From the NCBI RefSeq assembly GCF_012848855.1, contig NZ_CP051630.1, positions 1,157,501 to 1,221,500 on the forward strand: a stretch of 64,000 nt of DNA. Direction: 5' to 3'. The notes below the pieces were generated by a model. The model was given only the letters and a program-made list of their open reading frames with translations. It searched no databases and had not been told where the DNA came from. Positions 1 through 9,124 of the stretch are shown piece by piece. This DNA comes from Pyruvatibacter mobilis (GTDB taxonomy: Bacteria; Pseudomonadota; Alphaproteobacteria; CGMCC-115125). The first letter of the stretch is position 1. The number at the start of each line of letters is the position of its first letter. The translations under genes and the position numbers were made by a program.

Positions 1-1674
1 CGTGAGAATTCGGTTGATGTGGCCGGGTTTGACCACTGCGCCCCGCGGCAGGTTCAGATCAAGCGTCTGGAGAAACTCGGATAGGGCAGTGAGCTTCTCC
101 GGGGAAGGGGCATCGTGGACGCGATAGACAACAGGGGCGTTCTTCGCTTCCAGGCTTTCCGCTGCGCAGACATTGGCCGCAATCATGAAAGTTTCAATCA
201 GCCGCATGCTGTCGAGGCGCTCAACCTCCCGGATGCGCGAGATGTGCCCGTCTTCGCCGATCTCGATCTTCCGTTCCGGCAGGTCCAGGGCAAGCGGCGC
301 GCGCTTGCCCTGCGCCTTCAGCACGGTCTCGTAGGCCTTGAACAAGGGGATAATCACGTCTTCGGTGATCTGCGCCGGCACATCGGGTGCCTTGCCGTCA
401 TAGGCTGCCTGGGCCTGCTGATATGACAGGCGGGCGGCAGAGCGCATGAGACCACGCATGAATTCGTGCGCGACCTTGTTGCCATCCTTGTCGAACACCA
501 TCCGCACTGCGATGCAGGGGCGGGGCTTTCCTTCCACCAGAGAGCAGAGATCGTTTGAAATACGCTCCGGCAGCATGGGAACCACGCGGTCCGGGAAGTA
601 GGCCGAATTGCCCCGTTTGCGTGCTTCGCCATCGAGGGCCGATCCGGGGCGGACATAGCCTGCGACGTCCGCGATCGCAACAATCACCTGGTGGCCGCCC
701 GGGTTCTTCGGGTCGTCATCGGCGGCTGCCCACACCGCGTCGTCATGATCGCGGGCGTCAGCCGGATCTATGGTGATGAGCGGCACGTCTCTCATATCCG
801 TCCGTCCACGGACGGTCGCGGGCTTGATTGCGTCAGCTTCGGCTGTCACCTCTTTCGGAAACTCAACCGGAATGCCCTGTTCGTGAATGGCAATGAGGCT
901 GATTGCATGGACGTCGTCCATCGTACTCAGTGCCTTGACGACACGTGCCGCGCGGGGTCCGTGGCGGGTAGGGGAGAGCAGTTCTGCCTCAACCAGGTCG
1001 TCGGGCTGCGCTTTGCCGATATCCGCGTTTGCAACTCGGTAATCGCCGCGCTCGCGCTTGTCGACGGGTTCAAGTGTCCAGTCCTTGCCCGGTCCGGCTC
1101 GCAATACGCCGATCACGGTTTTTGCGCCCATACCAAGCTTCTTGATGACGCGAGCTTCGTAGTCGAAGTCTTCCTCGGCCTTGCCTAGCCGCGCCAGCAC
1201 ACGGTCACCGATACCGAAGGACGCGTTGTCCTTGTGACCGGCTGGCGCGAGCACAATGGTCGGCGGCGCCATGTCAGACTGCCAATTGACCGGACGTGCC
1301 AGTAATTCGCCATCGGCATCCTGCTCTGTGATTTCGATCACACCGACGGGCGGAAGTTCTCCCGGCTTCGAGAACTTCTTGCGCGGGCCGCGCTCAAGCA
1401 GGCCGTCTTCTTCCATCTCACGCAGCAGGCCCTTCAGGGCAACTCGCTGGGGACCTTGCACGCGGAAGGCCCGGGCAATCTCGCGTTTGCCCGGTGTGCC
1501 CTCGTAGGTGGAGATGAACTCCAGTACCTGGTCCCTTGTCGGGAGGAAATTGGCCGATGCAGCCTTGGCTTTGCCGCGCTTTGGCGCCTTGCCGGCCCTG
1601 GATGCGCGGGCAGGTGGCTTGGAGCGGTTGGCTTTCGCGCGCTTGGGGCGGGGGCTGCCGGGTTTCTTGCTCAC
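1..1674 (-). CDS. rnr: Ribonuclease R, 3' end beyond window
   Basis: 3'-5' exoribonuclease of the RNB family, which degrades structured RNA in the cytoplasm. The frame is open from a GTG at 1672-1674 to the left edge, giving 558 codons. The C-terminal part of the RNB domain and the S1 domain lie outside the window. The basic start (SKKPGSPRPKRAK) leads into a winged-helix-like region and cold-shock domains. The RNB active-site signature DPADARDHDDAVW is clear at about residue 295, with the acidic residues that bind metal, and YRVHDAPSPEKL follows near residue 520. The GTG directly follows the topA stop codon (TAAGTG), so the two genes are very probably co-transcribed and perhaps translationally coupled; no strong Shine-Dalgarno is visible. 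Function is firm; the exact start is less so. Confidence 0.93.
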   Translation of the reverse strand, partial: MSKKPGSPRPKRAKANRSKPPARASRAGKAPKRGKAKAASANFLPTRDQVLEFISTYEGTPGKREIARAFRVQGPQRVALKGLLREMEEDGLLERGPRKKFSKPGELPPVGVIEITEQDADGELLARPVNWQSDMAPPTIVLAPAGHKDNASFGIGDRVLARLGKAEEDFDYEARVIKKLGMGAKTVIGVLRAGPGKDWTLEPVDKRERGDYRVANADIGKAQPDDLVEAELLSPTRHGPRAARVVKALSTMDDVHAISLIAIHEQGIPVEFPKEVTAEADAIKPATVRGRTDMRDVPLITIDPADARDHDDAVWAAADDDPKNPGGHQVIVAIADVAGYVRPGSALDGEARKRGNSAYFPDRVVPMLPERISNDLCSLVEGKPRPCIAVRMVFDKDGNKVAHEFMRGLMRSAARLSYQQAQAAYDGKAPDVPAQITEDVIIPLFKAYETVLKAQGKRAPLALDLPERKIEIGEDGHISRIREVERLDSMRLIETFMIAANVCAAESLEAKNAPVVYRVHDAPSPEKLTALSEFLQTLDLNLPRGAVVKPGHINRILT

Positions 1675-4347
1675 TTAGGAGGCATCCGTATCCGCCGGGG
1701 TGGCGGTCTTGGCCTTGGCTTTTGTTTTGGTTTTCGCCTTGGTTTTGGCCTTTGTCTTGGTCTTGGCTTTCGCTTTGGCCTTCGTCTTTGCCTTGGCTTT
1801 GGTTTTCGCCTTGGCCTTCGACTTAGTCGCGGTCTTTTTTCCGGACTTGGCGGCCTTCGCGGCCACAAGCTCGACCGCACGTTCCAGGGTCAGATTGTCG
1901 ATGTCTTCCGACTTGGGAATCGTGGCGTTGATCTTGCCGTGCTTGATATAGGGGCCGTAACGGCCATCGAGCACCTGCACCGGGCCGCCATCGTCGGGGT
2001 GTTCGCCCAGTTCCTTCAGAACGGTGGCCTGGTTGCGACCACGTCCTCGCTGGGCCTTCTGCGCAATGGCATCCACAGCGCGATTGATGCCGACGGTAAA
2101 GACTTCCTCGATGCTGTCGAGGTTTGCGTATTTGCCGTCGTGCAGCACGAAGGGCCCATAGCGGCCGAGACCTGCGGTGATCATCTTCCCCGTTTCGGGG
2201 TGTTCCCCCACATCTCGTGGCAATGACAGAAGCTTCAAGGCGTAGTCGAAATCGACGTCGTTCTTGTCCATTCCCTTGGGAATGCCGGAGCGCTTGGGCT
2301 TCTCATTCTCTTCGGTCTTCTCCCCGAGCTGAATATAGGGGCCGAAGCGGCCAGACTTGAGAAGCACAGGCATGCCTGTCTCCGGATCCGTTCCGAGTTC
2401 CTTGTCGCCGCCCGCGGCCTGCTCGGCACCGTCACCTGCCATGGGGCGGGTGAACTTGCATTCGGGGTAGTTCGAGCAGCCGATGAAGGCACCATAGCGG
2501 CCGGTCTTGATTGAAAGCTGGCCGACGCCGCAGGTCGGGCAGAGGCGCGGATCTGATCCATCTCCCTTGTCAGGAAATACGTGCGGGCCAAGCACATCGT
2601 TCAAGGTGTCGAGCACCTCGGTGATGCGCAATTCCTTGGTATCGTCGATGGCCGCGACGAAATCCTGCCAGAAGTCCCGCAGCAATTCGCGCCAGTCCAC
2701 TTCGCCTGCGGACACTGCATCGAGTTTTTCTTCCAGGCCGGCTGTGAAGTCGTACTGGACGTAGCGGTTGAAGAACTTCTCCAGGAAGGCCGTTACCACG
2801 CGCCCCTTGTCCTCCGGCACGAACCGGTTGCGATCCATATGCACGTACTCACGATCCCTCAGGGTGCTGAGGGTCGAGGCGTAGGTGGAGGGGCGGCCGA
2901 TGCCGAGTTCTTCCATGCGCCGCACCAGCGAGGCTTCCGTGAAGCGGGGCGGGGGCTCGGTGAAATGCTGATCTGCGTTGACGGTCACTGTCTTTGGTGT
3001 ATCGCCCTGCGTGAGCTTCGGCAGGCGCTTGCTGTCGTCGTCGCCGTCCGGGTCGTCGACTCCTTCCTGATACAGGGTCAGAAAACCATCGAAGACGAGC
3101 ACGGAACCGGTCGCGCGCATGCCGACTTTGCCGTTGGCATCTGCGAGTTCGACGGTTGTGCGCTCGAAGCTGGCGCTCTCCATCTGGCTGGCAATCGCCC
3201 GCTTCCAGACAAGTTCATAGAGCTTCAGCTGTTCATCGCTGAGATAGCGGGCCACGTCCTGCGGGGTGCGGGCAAGATCAGTCGGACGGATGGCTTCATG
3301 CGCTTCTTGCGCATTCTTTGCCTTGGTCTTGTAGATCCGCGGACTGTCCGGCAGGTACTTGCCGCCGAACTGATGAGCAATGGCATCACGGGCTGCGTCA
3401 ATCGCCTCAGGCGTCATCTGCACGCCGTCCGTACGCATATAGGTGATGAGACCCACTGTCTCACCGCCAATGTCCTCACCCTCATAGAGGCGCTGGGCGA
3501 CCTGCATCGTCCGTGAGGCATTGAAGCCGAGCTTGCGGGAGGCTTCCTGCTGCAGCGTTGAGGTGGTGAAGGGCGGCGGCGGATTACGGCGGGCCGGCTT
3601 TGCTTCGACAGAGGCGACGGAGAGGGCCGCAGCTTTTACTGCTGCTTCTGCATCCCGCGCCAGGGCTTCGTTGCCCAGGGAAAACTTGTCGAGCTTCTTG
3701 CCGTCCAGCGTTGTCAGCCGGGCCGTGAAGCTGTCGCCTTCGTTGTTCTGGAGCCCGGCTTCGATGGTCCAGTATTCCTGCGGCTTGAACTGCTCAATCT
3801 CCATCTCGCGGGAGACGATGAGGCGGAGGGCAACGGACTGTACGCGCCCTGCGGAGCGCGAGCCTGGCAGTTTGCGCCAGAGCACGGGTGAGAGGTTGAA
3901 GCCAACGAGATAATCAAGCGCGCGGCGGGCCTTATAGGCTTCCACGAGGTCGTCATCGAGACCCCGGCCATTTTCCATCGCTTCGAGGATCGACTTCTTT
4001 GTGACGGCGTTGAAGACGACGCGTTCAACGGGAATGCCGAGCGGCTTCTTCTTCTGGAGGATATCCAGGACGTGCCACGAGATGGCTTCGCCTTCGCGGT
4101 CCGGGTCAGTTGCCAGGATCAGCTTGTCGGCCCCTTTTACCGCCGATTCGATTTCGCGAATCTGCTTCTTTGAGCTCGGTGAGACCTCCCAGGTCATGTC
4201 GAAATCATGCTCAGGGTCCACGGAGCCGTCCTTGGGCGGCAGGTCGCGGACGTGGCCGTAGGAGGCGAGGACCTTATAGTTGCTCCCCAGATATTTGTTG
4301 ATCGTCTTGGCCTTGGCCGGGGATTCCACAATGACAACGTTGACCAC
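1675..4347 (-). CDS. topA: DNA topoisomerase I
   Basis: Type IA topoisomerase that relaxes negative supercoils. I chose the GTG at 4345-4347 (MVNVVIVESPAKAK), because the Toprim domain begins right there and GAGG sits about 8 bases upstream; the frame is open further upstream but without family-like sequence. This gives 890 residues. The Toprim motif (ESPAKAKTINKYLG) is at the N-terminus, the active-site tyrosine is in LITYMRTDGVQM, and a C4 zinc ribbon (CPTCGVGQL...CSNYPEC) comes later, followed by topoisomerase C-terminal repeats with GRYGPF/GRYGPY motifs. The last 60 or so residues are a low-complexity Lys/Ala/Thr tail resembling histone H1. It is followed without a gap by rnr. Confidence 0.97.
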   Translation of the reverse strand: MVNVVIVESPAKAKTINKYLGSNYKVLASYGHVRDLPPKDGSVDPEHDFDMTWEVSPSSKKQIREIESAVKGADKLILATDPDREGEAISWHVLDILQKKKPLGIPVERVVFNAVTKKSILEAMENGRGLDDDLVEAYKARRALDYLVGFNLSPVLWRKLPGSRSAGRVQSVALRLIVSREMEIEQFKPQEYWTIEAGLQNNEGDSFTARLTTLDGKKLDKFSLGNEALARDAEAAVKAAALSVASVEAKPARRNPPPPFTTSTLQQEASRKLGFNASRTMQVAQRLYEGEDIGGETVGLITYMRTDGVQMTPEAIDAARDAIAHQFGGKYLPDSPRIYKTKAKNAQEAHEAIRPTDLARTPQDVARYLSDEQLKLYELVWKRAIASQMESASFERTTVELADANGKVGMRATGSVLVFDGFLTLYQEGVDDPDGDDDSKRLPKLTQGDTPKTVTVNADQHFTEPPPRFTEASLVRRMEELGIGRPSTYASTLSTLRDREYVHMDRNRFVPEDKGRVVTAFLEKFFNRYVQYDFTAGLEEKLDAVSAGEVDWRELLRDFWQDFVAAIDDTKELRITEVLDTLNDVLGPHVFPDKGDGSDPRLCPTCGVGQLSIKTGRYGAFIGCSNYPECKFTRPMAGDGAEQAAGGDKELGTDPETGMPVLLKSGRFGPYIQLGEKTEENEKPKRSGIPKGMDKNDVDFDYALKLLSLPRDVGEHPETGKMITAGLGRYGPFVLHDGKYANLDSIEEVFTVGINRAVDAIAQKAQRGRGRNQATVLKELGEHPDDGGPVQVLDGRYGPYIKHGKINATIPKSEDIDNLTLERAVELVAAKAAKSGKKTATKSKAKAKTKAKAKTKAKAKAKTKTKAKTKAKTKTKAKAKTATPADTDAS

Positions 4348-4683
4348 GCAAACCTCGAAAGTCTGGCCGGAAAGAAGGGAAGCCGCGAATTCACAGGAAA
4401 TTCCGGCGATTCGACGGCACAACATGATCGCTCTGGCCGCAGAGTGTCAAATCCGCTGCGGCCAGACCAGACAGTTCGACATGGAATAGTTGATTGAAAT
4501 AACCTTGCGTTAGCTTGAGCTTGTTAAGTTTTAGGAGGACACGCGTAGAATGCGCGTTAAACGTGTGTTGTAATGGTTTTGACCAACCACGTATGTACGT
4601 CCTTAAAGTTGTGAACGTTCCAGTAGCTCAAGTTGGACGGTTGCTGCGGCAGCAGGGCCGACCAGATAACCAAGACAGAAAGT
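4348..4683. other. Intergenic region upstream of topA
   Basis: This 336-base gap separates topA from a small gene on the other strand and should hold both promoters. Its clearest structure is the perfect 11-bp inverted repeat at 4432-4466, listed separately. A purine-rich AGGAGG lies at about 4534-4539, but the ATG that follows it (about 4551) opens only a 7-codon frame. I could not assign promoter boxes with confidence. Confidence 0.5.
4432..4466. repeat. Perfect 11-bp inverted repeat
   Basis: TCTGGCCGCAG and CTGCGGCCAGA flank a 13-base loop. Neither strand has a T-run after the stem, so it is unlikely to be an intrinsic terminator. It lies 85-119 bases upstream of the topA GTG, where it could be an operator or a hairpin in the topA leader RNA. 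Confidence 0.6.
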
Positions 4684-4911
4684 TTGGCTTTGAACGATAA
4701 TTCCAACCTCACTGGAGGAGATGACCAGCAGCAGACTGCTGCTTACATCTTCGATATGCTGATCGGCCTTAGTTCGGCCGCCCGGCAGACTGACCTTACG
4801 TTCCTGGCTTATCTGCTCGAAATGGCGGGCAGCGAAGCCTCGCGGGTTTCTGAAGGCAAGGCGCCCAGCGGCGCGCAGGACGTACCCGCATCCAAACGCG
4901 CCGCCCGCTAG
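4684..4911 (+). CDS. Small conserved-looking hypothetical protein
   Basis: I do not recognise a named family. The frame encodes a short acidic protein with an amphipathic helical core (AAYIFDMLIGLSSAARQ, then LTFLAYLLEMAGSEAS) and a small polar tail. That composition and the AYLLEMA segment resemble small uncharacterised alphaproteobacterial proteins, and codon use matches neighbouring genes. No ATG is available: TTG at 4684 or 4690 (LALNDNSN) or the outermost TTG at 4633 are the possible starts, none with a good Shine-Dalgarno. It converges on dprA. An ATG at 4721 with a good ribosome site is in another frame and stops after a few codons. Confidence 0.5.
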   Translation: MALNDNSNLTGGDDQQQTAAYIFDMLIGLSSAARQTDLTFLAYLLEMAGSEASRVSEGKAPSGAQDVPASKRAAR

Positions 4912-4985
4912 GCGCTTTTGGCTTCCCGTGTATGACGGTGCCTCCCTTATGGGGAGATGAGGCTGACAATCGGGGTCGGCCGCCG

Positions 4986-6113
4986 TTACACGGATGAGAC
5001 CACCCCTCCAGGATGACGCTTGGCTTTGCCGGCGAGTTCGAGTTCGAGGATTACGGCTGACAGCGTAGAGATGCTGATGCCGCTCAATCGAGCAAGATCG
5101 TCCAGCGGAACCGGAGACGGTCCCAGCAGTTCCAAGACCTTTTCATATCCAGCTTCAGTTGGCGCGGTTTCGTCGTCTGGTACCTGCCGTGAAGCTGAGC
5201 CATGATCGAAAAGGTCTGCCGCCGGCATTGCAAACCGCCCATCCAGCCCTTCGAGTACGTCTTCGGCAGACTGGACAAGAACAGCACCGTTGCGGATGAG
5301 GTCGTTGGTGCCCCGCGCGCGCTGATCGAGGGGAGATCCCGGCACTGCAAATACATCGCGGCCCTGCTCGGCTGCGAAGCGGGCTGTGATAAGAGAGCCG
5401 GAGCGCTGGGCCGCCTCAATCACGACGATGGCGACAGACATGCCCGATATCAGCCGGTTCCTGCGCGGGAAGTAGCGCGCCACTGGCTCCGCTCCGAAGG
5501 GCATTTCGGTTATGACCGCGCCCCGTTCCGCGATTGCGCGATACAGGCTTTCGTTCTCGCGCGGGTAGATGTGATCAATGCCGCCCGCCATGACGGCGAT
5601 CGTGCCGGACGCAAGGCTTGCGTGATGGGCTTGGGTGTCGATACCTCGCGCAAGGCCGGACGCAATTGTGATGCCCTGCGCCCCGAGCCCTTCCGCCATC
5701 ATCGTTGCCATCTTGCGCCCGGCAGCTGAAGCGTTTCGCGCGCCGACAATGCCGACGGTGTTTGTGCCCGCAATGGCCGATGATCCAAGGCAGGTAAGAA
5801 TGGGTGGGGGGGCATCCACTTCAGCAAGGAGGGTGGGATAAGCGGGGTCGCCAAGGGGGACGAGGCTGGCACCGTAACGTGCAACACGATCCCGCTCGCG
5901 TTCAGCGTCTTTCTCAGGCGTGAGACGGAGTGGCTTTCCGCCGCGCACCCGAGCCGCCAGGCTGGGTGCATTTTCGATTGCCTTGGCCGCTGAACCGTAG
6001 CGTGAAAGCAGAGACCAGAAAGTCTGCGGGCCGATATTCGGCGTGCGGATGAGGCGCAGCCAATCGATCAGGTCTCTGTCATCGGCGGGCGGGCCAAAGG
6101 AGACCGAAGCCAT
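4986..6113 (-). CDS. dprA: DNA-processing protein DprA
   Basis: Single-stranded-DNA binding protein that loads RecA on incoming DNA during natural transformation. Start ATG at 6111-6113 (MASVSFGPPADDRD) lies 4 bases past the plsY stop, so the two genes are probably co-transcribed; the product is 375 residues. An N-terminal helix-hairpin-helix/SAM-like region (about 15-75) precedes the Rossmann-like domain with GIVGARNASAAGRKMA, SGLARGIDTQAHHASL, GGIDHIYPREN, RRNRLISGMS and GSLITARFAAEQGRDVF. The C-terminus carries the DprA winged-helix domain (LDDLARLSGISISTLSAVIL). Many non-competent bacteria keep dprA, so this does not by itself show competence. Confidence 0.96.
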   Translation of the reverse strand: MASVSFGPPADDRDLIDWLRLIRTPNIGPQTFWSLLSRYGSAAKAIENAPSLAARVRGGKPLRLTPEKDAERERDRVARYGASLVPLGDPAYPTLLAEVDAPPPILTCLGSSAIAGTNTVGIVGARNASAAGRKMATMMAEGLGAQGITIASGLARGIDTQAHHASLASGTIAVMAGGIDHIYPRENESLYRAIAERGAVITEMPFGAEPVARYFPRRNRLISGMSVAIVVIEAAQRSGSLITARFAAEQGRDVFAVPGSPLDQRARGTNDLIRNGAVLVQSAEDVLEGLDGRFAMPAADLFDHGSASRQVPDDETAPTEAGYEKVLELLGPSPVPLDDLARLSGISISTLSAVILELELAGKAKRHPGGVVSSV

Positions 6114-6117
6114 GGGA

Positions 6118-6756
6118 TCAGCCCTCGCCGGCTTGCTTCTTGGCAGCACCGATACGTGGTTCTTCTCCCGCGAGCAGGCGACGGATATTGTCTTTGTGCC
6201 TGATGAAGATCAGCACTGCGAAAAACACCGAGAAGGGGATGACCAGCCACTGGTCATCCAGCCAGAAGTAGACTGGTGCAAGCGCTGCTGCCACCAGCGC
6301 GGCCAGCGAGGAGAAACGGAAGATCGCGGCTGTTAGCAGCCAAGTGGCACAGGCGGCCAATCCGATGGGAAAGCTCAGCGCGAGGGTAAGGCCCAGGAAG
6401 GTGGCAACACCTTTTCCGCCCTGAAATCGGAGCCATACCGGAAAGATATGCCCAACAAAGGCAGCCGTACCTGCAAGCACGGCCATGGTATCTCCGGCGA
6501 AGTATCGAGCAATCAGAACAGCTGCCGCCCCCTTGCCGCCATCGGCGATCAGCGTTGCCAGAGCCACCCATCGGTTGCCGGTGCGCAGCACATTGGTGGC
6601 GCCGATATTGCCTGAGCCGACATTACGAATGTCGCCAAGGCCAGCCATTTTGGTGAAGAGGAGGCCAAAGGGGATGGAGCCCAACAGGTAGCCAAAGATG
6701 ATGGCTGCCGCGTAGTAGGGGGCTGAATATTCGATGGAAATGGGGTCAATGAACAT
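6118..6756 (-). CDS. plsY: Acyl-phosphate glycerol-3-phosphate acyltransferase
   Basis: Inner-membrane enzyme that transfers the acyl group from acyl-phosphate to glycerol-3-phosphate, the first step of phospholipid synthesis. From ATG 6754-6756 (MFIDPISIEY) the protein is 212 residues, normal for PlsY; a longer open frame upstream overlaps the preceding gene and is not family-like. The signature loop SGNIGATNVLR, the GGKG segment after it (IADGGKGAAAVL) and FQGGKGVATFLG match the three cytoplasmic motifs of the family, set among hydrophobic segments. It sits between the pyrC-like gene and dprA on the same strand. Confidence 0.95.
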   Translation of the reverse strand: MFIDPISIEYSAPYYAAAIIFGYLLGSIPFGLLFTKMAGLGDIRNVGSGNIGATNVLRTGNRWVALATLIADGGKGAAAVLIARYFAGDTMAVLAGTAAFVGHIFPVWLRFQGGKGVATFLGLTLALSFPIGLAACATWLLTAAIFRFSSLAALVAAALAPVYFWLDDQWLVIPFSVFFAVLIFIRHKDNIRRLLAGEEPRIGAAKKQAGEG

Positions 6757-6809
6757 GGCGGCAGTCCCTGGACAGGCGCTTGGGCGCATTGTCCCGTCGC
6801 GTGAGTGGC

Positions 6810-8093
6810 TCAAGCGGTGTGGACTGTCTCTCCGGCCACGACCGTGCGTATGGCGCGGCCCTGGAACCTGCGGGATTCGTGAGCCGTGTTCTTCGATTTT
6901 GACCTGAGTGCGTCGGCGTCGACAACCCATGGGGTGCCCGGGTTGATAAGCACCATGTCTGCCGCGGCACCCGCCTTGAGCCGGCCCGAGGGCAGGCCAA
7001 GGATATCTGCCGGCTTGCATGTCACAGTCGCCAGGGCTTCCGTGAGCGAAAGCTCCTCATTGTGGACGCGCTCCAGAACCACCGGGAGCAGTGTTTCCAA
7101 CCCGACGGCTCCGTAGGCCGCTTCGGCGAAGGGGCGCCGCTTGGCGTCTGTGTCCTGCGGATCATGGCCGGACACCACCACATCGATGGTTCCGTCTGCG
7201 AGACCTCGCAGCAAAGCCTGCCGGTCATCCTCACCGCGCAGGGGCGGGGACAGCTTGAAGAAAGTCCTGTACTCGCCGATGTCCCCCTCGTTGAGGGAGA
7301 TGTGGTCGGCGCTGGCTCCGCAGGTGACAGGAAGGCCCTCGGCCTTGGCTTGGCGAATGACATCCAGGGTTTCGCCACAGGAGACCTGGCTTACATGGTA
7401 GCGGCCGCCCGTCAGCTCCACGAGACGCAGATCCCGTTCAACGATGATCGTCTCCGCCTCACTGGGAATCCCGGCAAGGCCCAGGCGGGTAGAGAGTTCG
7501 CCTTCATTCATGACGCCGGCAGCGGCAAGGGTTGGATCCTCCGCATGCTGAACGATAAGGCCGTTGAACAGTTTCGAGTATGTCAGCGCGCGGCGGAGAA
7601 GCTGAGCATTCATGACCGGCCGTGTGCCATCGGTAAAGGCAACTGCACCGGCTTCGCGCAACAGGCCAAACTCGGTCATCTCCTGGCCGGCCAATCCCTT
7701 TGTGAGGGCCGCCATGATTTCCACCCGGACGCGGGCTGTGTCGCGGGCGCGCCGGGTAATGAAATCCACCAGCGCTGCGTCGTCGATGACCGGGCTGGTG
7801 TTGGGCATCACCACCATGGTGGTCACGCCGCCGGCGGCTGCCGCTTCGCTGGCGCTGGCAAGGCTCTCACGATGTTCCTCGCCAGGCTCGCCGGTAAAGA
7901 CCCGCATGTCCACCAGGCCGGGTGCAAGGACGTGGCCCTCGCAATCCACGACTTCTATGCCGGACGGGACGCCGGCCCCGAAAAGGTGGCTGCCGAGATC
8001 AAGTATCTGGCCGTTCTCAACCAGCACCGCGCCATGTACGTCGAGGCCTGAGGCGGGGTCGACGATGCGGGCATTTATGTAGGCTGTGGACAT
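6810..8093 (-). CDS. Dihydroorotase-like protein, likely non-catalytic (PyrC'/PyrX)
   Basis: Amidohydrolase-superfamily protein of 427 residues, related to class I dihydroorotase and encoded 6 bases downstream of pyrB. The usual zinc-binding HxH and substrate arginine of the first strand (DIHVHLR in active enzymes) are replaced: here the sequence reads PGLVDMRVFTGEPG. The later metal histidine is also lost (YHVSQVSCGE), and the TDHAPH aspartate is replaced in VSGHDPQD. The MPNT and HAED segments remain. In Pseudomonas an inactive DHOase-like partner is needed to assemble aspartate transcarbamoylase, and I infer the same scaffold role here. A catalytic dihydroorotase should then lie elsewhere in the genome. 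Automated annotation will probably call it pyrC. Confidence 0.88.
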   Translation of the reverse strand: MSTAYINARIVDPASGLDVHGAVLVENGQILDLGSHLFGAGVPSGIEVVDCEGHVLAPGLVDMRVFTGEPGEEHRESLASASEAAAAGGVTTMVVMPNTSPVIDDAALVDFITRRARDTARVRVEIMAALTKGLAGQEMTEFGLLREAGAVAFTDGTRPVMNAQLLRRALTYSKLFNGLIVQHAEDPTLAAAGVMNEGELSTRLGLAGIPSEAETIIVERDLRLVELTGGRYHVSQVSCGETLDVIRQAKAEGLPVTCGASADHISLNEGDIGEYRTFFKLSPPLRGEDDRQALLRGLADGTIDVVVSGHDPQDTDAKRRPFAEAAYGAVGLETLLPVVLERVHNEELSLTEALATVTCKPADILGLPSGRLKAGAAADMVLINPGTPWVVDADALRSKSKNTAHESRRFQGRAIRTVVAGETVHTA

Positions 8094-8099
8094 GTGGCT

Positions 8100-9083
8100 C
8101 TATTGGTTGGGCAGATGGCGGGAGAGGGCGTCGAGCACGGCCATGCGGACTGACACGCCCATCTCTACCTGATCGCGGATGAGGCTGCGGTCGACGTCAT
8201 CGGCCACGAGGCTGTCAATCTCGACACCTCGGTTCATTGGGCCGGGATGCATGACCAGCGCATCAGGTTTGGCATAGGCCAGCTTTTCGTAGTCGAGGCC
8301 GTAATAGCGGAAATATTCCCGGGTCGAGGGAATGAAGGATCCGGACATGCGTTCCATCTGGATGCGGAGCATCATCACCACGTCGCAGCCGTCCAGGCCC
8401 TCTTTCATGGAGGTGAAGGCCTGGGCACCCATGGTTTCAATGCCGATCGGCATCAGGGTGGGTGGCGCGATGACACGGACACTCGCTCCCATTGCCAGCA
8501 ACAGGTGAATATTCGACCTGGCCACGCGGCTGTGCAGGATGTCGCCGCAGATGGCGACGCGCAGGCCTTCAATTCTGCCGAGGCGGCGACGGATCGTCAG
8601 GGCATCCAGCAGCGCCTGTGTCGGGTGTTCGTGGGTGCCGTCACCAGCATTGACGACGCCGCAATCCACTTTCTGAGACAGAAGGGCAACAGCACCGGAG
8701 TCAGGGTGGCGAACGACCAGCAGGTCCGGCCGCATGGCGTTCAATGTGACCGCGGTGTCGATGAGCGACTCGCCCTTTTTGATGGCGGAGGTCGAGACCG
8801 ACATGTTCATGACATCCGCGCCGAGCCGCTTGCCGGCAAGTTCGAAGGAGCTCTGGGTCCGGGTTGATGCCTCAAAGAAGAGGTTGATCTGGGTTCGGCC
8901 CCGCAGAACTGCGGACTTCTTGTCGACTTGCCGGTTCTGCTCGACATATTCGTCGGCGAGGTCCAGCAACGCGTTGATATCAATAGGGGTTAGGCCCTGG
9001 ATCCCCAGCAAATGCCGGTGGGGAAAAAGGGGCGTTGCAGCACCGTCGGGCTGCGTCTTGGCGGAGGTCTGGGGCGCGGTCAT
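8100..9083 (-). CDS. pyrB: Aspartate carbamoyltransferase catalytic subunit
   Basis: Joins carbamoyl phosphate and aspartate in the second step of pyrimidine synthesis. The 327-residue protein has the carbamoyl-phosphate loop [19 protein letters not shown] (residues about 70-90), the [12 protein letters not shown] motif and [12 protein letters not shown] near the C-terminus. Start ATG is at 9081-9083. It is followed 6 bases later by the degenerate dihydroorotase-like gene, and no pyrI-type regulatory gene is present, which fits the class A arrangement of ATCase with a DHOase-like partner. Confidence 0.97.
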   Translation of the reverse strand: MTAPQTSAKTQPDGAATPLFPHRHLLGIQGLTPIDINALLDLADEYVEQNRQVDKKSAVLRGRTQINLFFEASTRTQSSFELAGKRLGADVMNMSVSTSAIKKGESLIDTAVTLNAMRPDLLVVRHPDSGAVALLSQKVDCGVVNAGDGTHEHPTQALLDALTIRRRLGRIEGLRVAICGDILHSRVARSNIHLLLAMGASVRVIAPPTLMPIGIETMGAQAFTSMKEGLDGCDVVMMLRIQMERMSGSFIPSTREYFRYYGLDYEKLAYAKPDALVMHPGPMNRGVEIDSLVADDVDRSLIRDQVEMGVSVRMAVLDALSRHLPNQ

Positions 9084-9124
9084 TAAAGCCGGAGTTTATA
9101 GGGATTGGGCAGGCTCGCGGCAAG

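Noticed and set aside
2581-3516. 311-codon open frame antisense to topA
   Set aside because: Mirror of topA codon bias with no domain and no ribosome site.
4534-4572. AGGAGG followed by an ATG as a leader peptide gene
   Set aside because: Only seven codons, with over-long spacing, and no link to a downstream gene that would use attenuation.
7062-8051. 329-codon open frame antisense to the dihydroorotase-like gene
   Set aside because: His- and Gly-rich translation typical of an antisense shadow; the opposite strand carries the family sequence.
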